Source: Dyadobacter sp. CY261
GTDB taxonomy: Bacteria > Bacteroidota > Bacteroidia > Cytophagales > Spirosomataceae
Assembly (NCBI RefSeq): GCF_021440085.1
Contig: NZ_JAKCPW010000008.1
Span: 372,001 to 436,000 of the forward strand
Reading direction: 5' to 3'
Length of the DNA stretch: 64,000 nucleotides
Below are positions 54,005-61,385 of this stretch, one piece after another. The notes below the pieces were generated by a model, which was given only the letters and a program-made list of their open reading frames with translations, was not told the origin of the DNA and did no database searches. The translations under genes were made by a program, and so were the position numbers. Every line of letters begins with the position of its first letter. The first letter of the stretch is position 1.

Positions 54005-54074
54005 CCATCCTGAGCGAAGTCGAAGCGCATGCGACAACGTTATCGCGTGCGCTTCGACTGCACTCAGCCTGACA
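54005..54074. repeat. Hairpin repeat of the CTGAGCGAAGTCGAAG type
   Basis: The left arm at 54005-54034 carries CTGAGCGAAGTCGAAGCGCA. The right arm (54043-54074) on the other strand carries CTGAGTGCAGTCGAAGCGCA. The loop is about eight bases. It lies six bases from the end of the M42 peptidase gene. The TGAGCGAAGTCGAAG word is a dispersed palindromic repeat known from many Bacteroidota genomes, to my recollection. Confidence 0.8.
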
Positions 54075-54080
54075 ATTATT

Positions 54081-55151
54081 TTACTTAATATACCTGAAAT
54101 CCTCGTCTCCTTTCAGCGAAAGCAGCACGTCGTACATCAGTTGTATCACATTCTGCACGTCTTCCTTGGAAACCATTTCTACGGTGGTGTGCATGTATTT
54201 TAATGGTAATGAGATCAACGCGGAAGCAACGCCCTCTGTTGAGTAGGCAAACGAATCCGTATCGGTGCCCGTCGAGCGGCTTACTGCCTGGCGCTGGAAC
54301 GGGATCTTTTTCTCCTCAGCTACGCGGATCAGCAGGTCGCGGAGGTTGTTTTGCACCGCTGGTCCGTAACAAATAACCGGGCCGCTACCGCATTTGAGGT
54401 CGCCTTGCTCTTTTTTGTTGTACATCGGCGACTGTGTATCGTGGGTCACGTCGGTACAGATTGCCAGATTTGGTTTCAGTCGGCGGGAAATCATCTCAGC
54501 ACCGCGCAGACCGATCTCTTCCTGCACCGCATTCACCACGTATAATGTAAATGGCAGCTTCACATTGTTTTCGTGCAGCATACGCGCCACTTCTGCGATC
54601 ATATACCCACCCATGCGGTTGTCGAGCGCGCGACCGAGGTAATACTTATCGTTTAGCTCATCAAGGCCATCAGCGAATGTCGCGACTGTTCCCACATGAA
54701 TCCCCATTTCGAGCACATCATCCTTTTTAGAAGCGCCCACGTCAATGAAAAGCTCGTGCACTTTGGGCACCTGATCCTTGGCGACATCGCGCACATGGAT
54801 AGCCGGCCAGCCGAAAACACCCTTTACGACACCCTTGGCCGTATGCAAATTCACACGCATCGAAGGCGCAATAGCCGCGTCAGATCCACCGTTCCGTCGC
54901 ACATGAATGTAGCCATCTTCTGAAATGTAGTTCACAAACCACGAAATCTCGTCGGAATGTGCTTCGATCACTACTTTGTAATCCTGGCCGGGACCGATAA
55001 CGCCCACGGCAGTTCCGTACACATCGATAATCTGTTCTTCAATATATGGCTTAATATAATCGAGCCATATTTGCTGACCGGTTGATTCAAAGCCGGTCGG
55101 TGATGCATTGTTCAGGTACTTATAAAGAAACTCTGTGCTCTGATCTGACAT
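54081..55151 (-). CDS. M42 family aminopeptidase
   Basis: 356 residues from the ATG at 55151 (MSDQSTEFLYKYL); an in-frame upstream start at 55202 overlaps the next gene's end and is rejected. M42 metal ligands and catalytic residues are seen in VVIEAHSDEISWFV, LGRALDNRMGGYM, VVNAVQEEIGLRGAE (Glu pair) and AICTDVTHD; the last His-containing stretch is LKYMHTTVEMV. These are cytosolic, self-compartmentalising dodecameric peptidases with two metal ions per subunit. ASPTGFESTGQQ at the start is typical. It is encoded 32 bases after a small HERIH-motif protein gene. Confidence 0.93.
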   Translation of the reverse strand: MSDQSTEFLYKYLNNASPTGFESTGQQIWLDYIKPYIEEQIIDVYGTAVGVIGPGQDYKVVIEAHSDEISWFVNYISEDGYIHVRRNGGSDAAIAPSMRVNLHTAKGVVKGVFGWPAIHVRDVAKDQVPKVHELFIDVGASKKDDVLEMGIHVGTVATFADGLDELNDKYYLGRALDNRMGGYMIAEVARMLHENNVKLPFTLYVVNAVQEEIGLRGAEMISRRLKPNLAICTDVTHDTQSPMYNKKEQGDLKCGSGPVICYGPAVQNNLRDLLIRVAEEKKIPFQRQAVSRSTGTDTDSFAYSTEGVASALISLPLKYMHTTVEMVSKEDVQNVIQLMYDVLLSLKGDEDFRYIK

Positions 55152-55183
55152 ATTTTTATTTAAATAACTCCTAAAATGTACTA

Positions 55184-55507
55184 TCAAAGGTACTTCCACC
55201 AAGCACAGTAACGGCGTTTTTGCAGATAGCCGAGGTCGCGCTCGTGAGTGTAGGCCTCCTTTTCAAACGAAATATGAAGATAGGCTAAATAATTATTTCT
55301 GTATTGGAGCAGCCTGATTAAAAATTCCACCAGGTACCAGACATAAAAGATAACCAACCCCATTTCAAGCTGTTGCTTCAAATGAATGCGTTCATGGTTT
55401 AAAAAATACCGGGAAGGGGCCTTGCGTCGCGAAAGAATGAACGGAAAAAGTGCCATGCCATCGACCCAGAGGAAAGTAGTGTGCAGCAGAAAGCCTTTGA
55501 AGCGCAT
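55184..55507 (-). CDS. Small membrane-associated protein with HERIH motif, unknown function
   Basis: 107 residues from the ATG at 55507 (MRFKGFLLHTTFLWVDGMAL); the frame stays open to 55570, giving 128 residues if an upstream ATG is used, but that part lies next to a hairpin repeat and looks non-conserved. The protein has LNHERIHLKQQLEMG, where HERIH resembles the HExxH zinc site of metallopeptidases, followed by a hydrophobic segment (VIFYVWYLVEFLIRLL). The tail has a second Glu-rich stretch (FEKEAYTHERDLGYL) that could supply a third ligand. Enzyme activity is not shown; similar M56-like small proteins occur in Bacteroidota. Confidence 0.65.
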   Translation of the reverse strand: MRFKGFLLHTTFLWVDGMALFPFILSRRKAPSRYFLNHERIHLKQQLEMGLVIFYVWYLVEFLIRLLQYRNNYLAYLHISFEKEAYTHERDLGYLQKRRYCAWWKYL

Positions 55508-55549
55508 GGTGGTGTGGGCGTTTTGGGTGTTCGGCGACTGAATTCGTTT

Positions 55550-55658
55550 GACCATAGCCGGATAGACCATGGACCATCGTTACGGTGTTGACGATTGAAA
55601 CATATCGGACAGGGAATGACATGATCAACATGGTCTATGGTCCATCGTCTATGGTCAT
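55550..55658. repeat. Heptad hairpin of GACCATG type
   Basis: The left arm (55550-55580) has GACCATAG and ATAGACCATGGACCAT. The right arm (55630-55658), on the other strand, reads ATGACCATAGACGATGGACCATAGACCAT in seven-base steps (GACCATA, GACGATG, GACCATA). About 50 bases lie between. It sits between greA's terminator and the HERIH protein gene. Confidence 0.75.
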
Positions 55659-55668
55659 CTCAAATCTC

Positions 55669-55714
55669 CAAAAAAAAGTTGGGTTGCGAAACATCCATAG
55701 TTCCGCAACCCAAC
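55669..55714 (-). terminator. Rho-independent terminator of greA
   Basis: GTTGGGTTGCGAAAC at 55678-55692 pairs with GTTCCGCAACCCAAC at 55700-55714 (one mismatch), and an eight-A run at 55670-55677 provides the U-tract on the minus strand. It is 20 bases after the greA stop. Confidence 0.9.
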
Positions 55715-55733
55715 CAGTAGTATTTACAGCAAA

Positions 55734-56219
55734 CTATTCTCCGTTGAAACGACTGATATCGAGTACTTCAAACTCCATCATACCGGCGGGAACCTTGATT
55801 TCCGTCGTTTCTCCTACTTTCTTACCCAGCAATCCCTTACCAATTGGGGAGCCTACTGAAATCTTGCCTGTTTTGAGATCGGCCTCTTCCTCGGACACCA
55901 GTGTGTAGGTAACCTCCATTCCATTCTTACGGTTTTTGATCTTCACCTTGGAAAGTACTGAAACCTGGGAAGTGTCCATCGTCGACTCGTCGATCACGCG
56001 TGCGTTGGACATGATTTCTTCCAATTTGGCGATTTTCATTTCGTGCATACCCTGCGCGTCTTTGGCCGCATCGTACTCTGCATTTTCACTCAAATCACCT
56101 TTATCCCGCGCTTCTGCAATCTGTCGTGCAATCTCCGTGCGGCCTTTGGTTTTCATCTCATTCAGCTCGTTCCTCAGCTTGTTTAGTCCTTCTTCCGTAT
56201 AGTATGAAATTTTAGCCAT
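55734..56219 (-). CDS. greA: Transcription elongation factor GreA
   Basis: 161 residues, full length. The N-terminal coiled coil (YYTEEGLNKLRNELNEMKTKGR through ISEARDKGDLSENAEYDAAKDAQ-like sequence) carries the acidic tip DLSENAEYDAA that enters the RNA polymerase secondary channel. The C-terminal FKBP-like domain ends KVGETTEIKVPAGMMEFEVLDI. It stimulates cleavage of backtracked transcripts. It is divergent from fmt; the gap 56220-56448 is AT-rich with no gene seen and should carry both promoters. Confidence 0.97.
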   Translation of the reverse strand: MAKISYYTEEGLNKLRNELNEMKTKGRTEIARQIAEARDKGDLSENAEYDAAKDAQGMHEMKIAKLEEIMSNARVIDESTMDTSQVSVLSKVKIKNRKNGMEVTYTLVSEEEADLKTGKISVGSPIGKGLLGKKVGETTEIKVPAGMMEFEVLDISRFNGE

Positions 56220-56448
56220 GACCTTTTAATGGTTTATAAGTCTTTTAATTTTTTGAATGATACATAAAAAAAAAGAACGGCTCGAAGACCGCTCTACAGA
56301 GTATTGACACTCTCGTAGAAGGTTAGAAGACCTTTTCTTTTCGGTTGCTATATGATTTTGTATTCACCATAATTTTCTGTTAAGAACGACAAAAATAACA
56401 ATATTTGTGAATGGTAACACCATTTTTGTCCAAAAGCGGCATCTTCTT

Positions 56449-57369
56449 ATGTCAAAATCGTTGAGAATTATTTTCATGGGGACACCGGAATTTGCGGTCC
56501 CAAGTTTACAAAGTCTGGTCGAGAACAAATCTAATGTCGTGGCTGTCGTGACGGTTCCCGACAAACCTGCCGGGCGTGGTCAGAAGCAAACGGCATCACC
56601 CGTCAAAGTGTACGCAGAATCGCAGGGCATTCCAGTCCTGCAACCCGAAAAATTGAAAAATCCTGAGTTTCTTGAAGCGCTAAAATCCTACAATGCCGAC
56701 TTGCAGGTAGTGGTGGCATTCCGAATGCTGCCCGAGGTCGTGTGGAGTATGCCAACAAAAGGCACTTTCAACCTCCACAGTTCATTGCTTCCGCAATACC
56801 GCGGCGCGGCGCCTATCAACTGGGCTATCATCAACGGAGAAACCGAAACGGGCGTAACTACCTTCTTCATTGAAAAAGATATCGACACCGGGAAAATCAT
56901 TTTCCAGGATAAAGAACCCATATCACCCGAGGACAACGTAGGCACTTTGTACGAGCGACTGATGCAAAAAGGCGCTCAGCTCGTTGTCAAAACCGTCGAA
57001 GCCATTGAAGCGGGCAACTACCCGCAAGAGCCGCAATCGGAGCCCGACGACATCAAAGCTGCCCCGAAGATCTTCCGTGAAACCTGCGAAATCGACTGGA
57101 AACGTTCCACCGTCGAAATACACAATTTCGTCCGTGGCCTTTCGCCCTATCCTGCCGCCTGGACCACCTTGAACGGGCTCTCCTGCAAGGTTTTTCAGAC
57201 AAAACCCGTCAATTCCGATAATGAAGCACAAGTAGGCGAATACAGCACCGATAATAAATCGCACCTGTACTTCCGCACCGGAGATGGCTGGCTGGCTATC
57301 GAGGAGTTACAGATTGAAGGGAAGAAGCGGATGGAGATTGGGGATTTTTTGAGGGGGTACCGGCTGTAA
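56449..57369 (+). CDS. fmt: Methionyl-tRNA formyltransferase
   Basis: 306 residues from the ATG at 56449 (MSKSLRIIFMGTPEFAVPSL); a start at 56407 is possible but adds a non-family leader. Formyltransferase motifs are VVTVPDKPAGRGQK, FRMLPEVVW, and the catalytic Asn/His/Asp region NLHSSLLPQYRGAAPINWAI with TGVTTFFIEKDIDTG. The C-terminal tRNA-binding domain spans about 205-306. It formylates initiator Met-tRNA with 10-formyl-tetrahydrofolate. The folate enzyme gene folA lies 640 bases downstream; a dead transposase gene is inserted between them. Confidence 0.97.
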   Translation: MSKSLRIIFMGTPEFAVPSLQSLVENKSNVVAVVTVPDKPAGRGQKQTASPVKVYAESQGIPVLQPEKLKNPEFLEALKSYNADLQVVVAFRMLPEVVWSMPTKGTFNLHSSLLPQYRGAAPINWAIINGETETGVTTFFIEKDIDTGKIIFQDKEPISPEDNVGTLYERLMQKGAQLVVKTVEAIEAGNYPQEPQSEPDDIKAAPKIFRETCEIDWKRSTVEIHNFVRGLSPYPAAWTTLNGLSCKVFQTKPVNSDNEAQVGEYSTDNKSHLYFRTGDGWLAIEELQIEGKKRMEIGDFLRGYRL

Positions 57370-57711
57370 ATGCCGCCTATGTCCGCCATCAATGGCATGA
57401 GCGATCATGTGCATTTGCTCGTCGGCTTTCGCACGACCCAGTCAATTGCCGATTTAATGCAGGATGTGAAAGCGGATTCCTCACAATGGATTAATGCTAA
57501 CAAGCTTTGTCGCGGTCGTTTTGAATGACAAGCGGGCTACGGAGTATTTTCTTATTCCAAATCGCAGGTGCCCGACGTCGTCCGTTATATTTCAACCCGG
57601 AAAGAGCATCATGGTAAAGTGACGTTCCAGGAAGAATACCGGTTGTTTCTGGACAAGTTTGAAATCGATTATGATGTGCGGTACATCTTCAAAGCACACG
57701 AACAGACATAG
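57370..57711 (+). pseudogene. Y1 (IS200-like/REP-associated) transposase remnant
   Basis: Read in one frame from 57370, the sequence shows AINGMSDHVHLLVGFRTTQS, whose HxH pair (DHVHL) is the metal-binding motif of HUH transposases. It continues QDVKADSSQWINANK, then RGRFE, an in-frame TGA at 57526 where relatives have Trp, and QAGYGVFSYSKSQV, which contains the catalytic Tyr region. It ends FEIDYDVRYIFKAHEQT before TAG at 57711. The first ~45 residues of the family are missing, and the visible part begins directly after the fmt stop codon. It is thus both truncated and interrupted. The stretch WQxGYGAFSYS with a long YISxxxEHH tail is typical of single-copy REP-associated Y1 transposases in Bacteroidota. 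Confidence 0.85.
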
Positions 57712-57716
57712 GCAAG

Positions 57717-57960
57717 TCGCGTTAGCGATGTAATATTGGTAGAAAATCAGACAAATAGCTGATGTCGAAATCCCGTCAGCGATGTACAACAAAATGACGT
57801 TAAGCATCACGAATGCGTCGTTGTTACATACCCAAGGGCATTCTCGAACGCCGGGCAACAATGGTTTACTACGGATGTTACATGTCTAATGGCATTTCTA
57901 TCTGCGAAATGCAGGCCGATGCGCTCAACGCGATATGCAAAATCGCTTAGCGATGCACAA
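57717..57960. repeat. REP-like words around the dead Y1 transposase
   Basis: Three copies of a TAGCGATG-type word occur: GCGTTAGCGATGTAA near 57719, CCGTCAGCGATGTACAAC at 57773-57790 and ATCGCTTAGCGATGCACAA at 57942-57960. The last contains the palindrome TCGCTTAGCGA. Together with GGTAGAAAATCAGACAAA after the first copy they resemble REP sequences found beside such transposases in Bacteroidota. The gap up to folA (57712-58008) holds no gene. Confidence 0.55.
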
Positions 57961-58008
57961 CGCTAAACCCACAATTCTGCCATCTTTGCAAAACATTAAT
58001 TTCCACAC

Positions 58009-58536
58009 ATGAAAATATCAATCATCGTTGCCGCTGCGGAAAATGGCGCAATCGGAAAGGATAACCAGTTACTCTGGCGCTTACCCGACGACCTGAAACG
58101 ATTTAAACAACTGACACTAGGTCACCCGATGATCATGGGCCGCAAAACGTTCCAATCCATCGGGAAGCCGCTTCCCGGCCGGACCTCGATAGTTGTTACA
58201 AGAAATGCCGATTTTGAATTCGAAGGGGTAGTTGCTGTGCATTCTTTGGAAGAAGCATTGAAAAAAGCGAAGGAAATTGACGGCGAAGAGGCTTGCATTG
58301 TTGGTGGAGGGGAAATTTACAGGCAGTCATTGGGCATCGCAACTCACATTTACCTGACCAAAGTATACACCGAAATCGAAGGCGATACTTTTTTCAAAAT
58401 TGAAGAACCCGACGCCTGGGCAGAGACGGAACGCATTCCCCACGAAGTAGACGAACGTCATGTTTTTCGATTTGAATTTGTAAATTATACTAAAAAAAGT
58501 CAACAAATAAGTACTTTTGTGGCCCGTAACCCATAG
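58009..58536 (+). CDS. folA: Dihydrofolate reductase
   Basis: 175 residues. DHFR motifs: IVAAAENGAIGKDNQLLWRLPDD split over strand A and the Met20-loop region, the catalytic Asp in LPDDLKRFKQLT, MIMGRKTFQSIGKPLPGR (NADPH site), and IVGGGEIYRQSL. It reduces dihydrofolate to tetrahydrofolate in the cytosol. Its TAG stop overlaps or nearly abuts the start of the esterase gene, so the two are probably co-transcribed. Confidence 0.97.
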   Translation: MKISIIVAAAENGAIGKDNQLLWRLPDDLKRFKQLTLGHPMIMGRKTFQSIGKPLPGRTSIVVTRNADFEFEGVVAVHSLEEALKKAKEIDGEEACIVGGGEIYRQSLGIATHIYLTKVYTEIEGDTFFKIEEPDAWAETERIPHEVDERHVFRFEFVNYTKKSQQISTFVARNP

Positions 58537-58562
58537 TGACTCAACGAAAGTACAAGATTAGA

Positions 58563-59654
58563 ATGCAAGTAGAAGTTGAAACCCTCACCATTGAATTAAG
58601 CACCAATCCATTCGATAGCCGTCCGGTTTACATCACCGGTAACTTCTGCAAATGGCTTCCAGACCTGGAAGCGTACCAGATGACGGTGGTTAGCCCAGGT
58701 AATTATCGTTACCAATTCCCGGAGGATCTGGCCCTCCCAGATCCTGTCGAATATAAATACACCCGTGGCGGCTGGAACAAGGTGGAGCTCGACCGCGCAG
58801 GTCGGCCTTACGGCAATCGAATTATTAAAGCCGGCAAAACGTTAGTAAAGGACGATGTTATACGCTGGCAAACCGACATTTCGATGAAAGCTGACCTTTC
58901 CCCTATCGTCGAAACGGTATCTGAGGATTTTGAAATAACGCAGTTCAGCCGGACCCGCCGCGTCCGCGTATTGCTGCCCCACGATTATTACGAGAATCCC
59001 GACCATCGCTATCCGGTACTTTACATGACCGACGGCCAGAACCTGTTCGGAGAAGGTTCAGAATTTGGCAGTTGGGAAATTGATAAAAGCCTGTCGGTGT
59101 TGGCCAAAGAGCATAAGGCCGGTGTCATCATTGTGGCCGTCGACCATGGTGAAGAAGATCGTTTAGAGGAACTGTCTCCATATGATAACGCCAAACTCGG
59201 CAAAGGCCACGGTGCCAAATTTCTGCAATTTATCGCCGGGCCGCTCAAAGCGCATATAGATAAGCAGTACCGAACAAAAACTGACCGCCTCAATACCGGC
59301 ATCGGGGGCAGTTCTGTCGGCGGGTTACTGAGCATTTATGCTGCGCTGATGTTCCCGCAAACTTTTGGAAAATTTATGGTGTTTTCACCGGCATTGTGGA
59401 TCTCAGAGAAGATTTATTTCGACGCTATCCACTTTTTCGAACCATTCGAAACGCGCATTTATCTCTATGCGGGTGGCAAAGAAGGGGCGCATATGGTCCC
59501 GTACGTCAACAAGCTTAAAGATACGCTGGAAACACAAAGTTTCGGTTACAGCCGCGTTAAAATCAAATCCTCCGTCGACGCCAAAGGTGAACATGAGGAA
59601 AAACAATGGAATAAAGAGTTTCCAAAAGCTTTTGAGTGGTTGTTTTTTGATTGA
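58563..59654 (+). CDS. Esterase-D-like alpha/beta hydrolase with N-terminal starch-binding-like domain
   Basis: 363 residues from the ATG at 58563; a GTG at 58536 overlapping the folA stop by one base would add nine residues. Residues 1-105 (VYITGNFCKWLPDLEAYQM, YRYQFPEDL, VEYKYTRGGW) look like a CBM20/CBM48 beta-sandwich. Residues ~125-363 match the putative esterase family (PF00756): RRVRVLLPHDYYENP, YPVLYMTDGQNLF, the nucleophile Ser in GIGGSSVGGLLS, and His-containing GEHEEKQWNKEFP near the end. There is no signal peptide, so it is probably cytosolic. The substrate is unknown; glycan-linked esters are a guess from the carbohydrate-binding-like domain. Confidence 0.85.
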   Translation: MQVEVETLTIELSTNPFDSRPVYITGNFCKWLPDLEAYQMTVVSPGNYRYQFPEDLALPDPVEYKYTRGGWNKVELDRAGRPYGNRIIKAGKTLVKDDVIRWQTDISMKADLSPIVETVSEDFEITQFSRTRRVRVLLPHDYYENPDHRYPVLYMTDGQNLFGEGSEFGSWEIDKSLSVLAKEHKAGVIIVAVDHGEEDRLEELSPYDNAKLGKGHGAKFLQFIAGPLKAHIDKQYRTKTDRLNTGIGGSSVGGLLSIYAALMFPQTFGKFMVFSPALWISEKIYFDAIHFFEPFETRIYLYAGGKEGAHMVPYVNKLKDTLETQSFGYSRVKIKSSVDAKGEHEEKQWNKEFPKAFEWLFFD

Positions 59655-59729
59655 GGAAAGAGAGGATGGACTAAAGAGACAAAGGAATTAAAACTCTCTC
59701 CATCCTCCCATCCCCCATCCTCCTTTTTA
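59653..59729. repeat. Purine-rich palindrome between convergent genes
   Basis: The left arm (59653-59689) is made of GAGGAAA, GAGAGGA, TGGACTA-like steps. The right arm (59693-59729) on the other strand reads AAAGGAG-GATGGGG-GATGGGA-GGATGGA-GAGAGTT, a clear seven-base rhythm. It fills exactly the space between the esterase stop (59652-59654) and the hslU stop (59727-59729) and includes part of both stop codons. It probably serves as a bidirectional terminator. Confidence 0.8.
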
Positions 59730-61118
59730 AAGAATATACTGGCTCAAATCACGATTCTTCACCAGCGGTGACAATTTTTCCTGCACCATATCGGCAGTGA
59801 CGGTAAGTTGGGCGCCATCTCCGATAACATCCGGAATATCGAACATAAAGTCGTTTAAGAGAGAACTCATAACGGTTTGCAGACGACGGGCACCGATGTT
59901 TTCCACTTCGCTATTTACTTCAAATGCAATGCGGGCGATTTCGCGTAATGCGCCGTCCTCGAAATCCAGTTCTACACCTTCGGCTGCCATCATGGCGCTG
60001 TATTGCTTGGTCAACGCATTTTTAGGCGCTTTAAGGATCTGATAAAAATCACTTTCCGTCAAACTATTCAGCTCGACACGGATCGGGAAACGACCTTGAA
60101 GCTCGGGGATTAGGTCGGATGGTTTCGAAACGTGAAATGCGCCGGCGGCAATAAAGAGAATGTGGTCGGTCTGGATTACGCCATGCTTCGTATTCACCGA
60201 GCTTCCCTCCACGATCGGCAGCAAATCACGCTGTACACCTTCGCGACTGACGTCGGGGCCGCTCCCGCTTGAACGGCTCGATGCTACTTTATCGATTTCG
60301 TCGATGAAAATAATGCCCAGGTTTTCCGCTTTTTTGATCGCCTCGAGTTTCACCTCATCCATATCGATCAATTTGGAAGCTTCTTCATCAAGGAGCAATT
60401 TTCTGGCTTCCTCGACGGTGACCTTTCGCTTTTTACCGCGTCGGGGCATCATATTACCGATCATTTCCTGAATATTCATCATCGAAACATCATCAACAGC
60501 CCCGCCGATCATACCCACATTCGGCATTTGGTTTTGCTGTATTTCAATTTCGATCTTCCGGCTGTCGAGCTCGCCATTGCGGATCTTCTCACGGAAGCGC
60601 TCACGGGTGCGCTGGTTCAGCTCAGCGTCGCTCATCGGCATTTCTTCCGAACCATTGTCTGTCGCTGGTTTCGATGAATTAGAACCATGCACAGGCGGGA
60701 TCAAGGCGTCAAGAATAATGTCCTCAACAACCTGCTCGGCTTTAATTTTCACTTCTTCCTTTTTCTGCATGCGTACCATGCCTACGGCTTGTTCGACAAG
60801 GTCACGTACCATGCTTTCTACATCGCGGCCAACGTAACCCACTTCGGTGAATTTGGAAGCTTCCACTTTGATAAACGGTGCGTCGGCAATTTTGGCCAGG
60901 CGGCGGGCGATCTCGGTTTTACCCACACCCGTAGCGCCGATCATTAATATATTATTCGGGATAATTTCCCGCTGCATGTCCTCCGGACTATTCATACGCC
61001 TCCAACGGTTTCTCAAAGCGATGGCAACATTGCGCTTTGCGTCATTTTGTCCGATGATATATTGGTCGAGTTCGAAAACGATCTGACGTGGTGTTAGGCG
61101 GTTCAGGTGCTCTGTCAT
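59727..61118 (-). CDS. hslU: ATP-dependent protease ATPase subunit HslU
   Basis: 463 residues from the ATG at 61118 (MTEHLNRLTPRQIVFELDQY), the family start; an ATG nine codons upstream is less likely. Walker A is GATGVGKTEIARRLAK with the pore-loop GYVGRDVESMVRDL next to it. The intermediate domain (about 140-240) contains an Asp/Ser-rich insertion and MPRRGKKRKVTVEEA. Walker B is IIFIDEIDK. It ends NRDLSQYIL; the HslU C-terminal tail docks on HslV. No hslV gene adjoins it here, so the peptidase must be encoded elsewhere. Confidence 0.97.
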   Translation of the reverse strand: MTEHLNRLTPRQIVFELDQYIIGQNDAKRNVAIALRNRWRRMNSPEDMQREIIPNNILMIGATGVGKTEIARRLAKIADAPFIKVEASKFTEVGYVGRDVESMVRDLVEQAVGMVRMQKKEEVKIKAEQVVEDIILDALIPPVHGSNSSKPATDNGSEEMPMSDAELNQRTRERFREKIRNGELDSRKIEIEIQQNQMPNVGMIGGAVDDVSMMNIQEMIGNMMPRRGKKRKVTVEEARKLLLDEEASKLIDMDEVKLEAIKKAENLGIIFIDEIDKVASSRSSGSGPDVSREGVQRDLLPIVEGSSVNTKHGVIQTDHILFIAAGAFHVSKPSDLIPELQGRFPIRVELNSLTESDFYQILKAPKNALTKQYSAMMAAEGVELDFEDGALREIARIAFEVNSEVENIGARRLQTVMSSLLNDFMFDIPDVIGDGAQLTVTADMVQEKLSPLVKNRDLSQYIL

Positions 61119-61385
61119 AGTGGATTTAATGGATTCGAAAGTCAATTCCCTGCACCGGATTCAGAAACAGGCCGATCGGGAGATTGCGCGTTAAATATAA
61201 AAATTTCGAAAAGCGGTCTGTCGCTTTCGTCCGTAACGTCAAAAAGAATTATGCCGGTACAAAATGGCAGAAATCATACCGTTGGGAAATCTTTGGCCGC
61301 ATTACTTTTTGTTCTCTGCCCTTCGATTACTTTTGTCCCTGCATTTCATTTCCCAGATTCAATATATAAAAGAATTGTCCCCAAG

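Noticed and set aside
56220-56448. Possible small RNA gene in the greA-fmt gap
   Set aside because: Short stems are present around 56275-56335, but there is no clear promoter, terminator or family match, so I see only an intergenic region.
61107-61385. 93-residue N-terminal extension of the GH92 enzyme
   Set aside because: It overlaps the hslU start and would bury a clear signal peptide that begins at the ATG at 61386.
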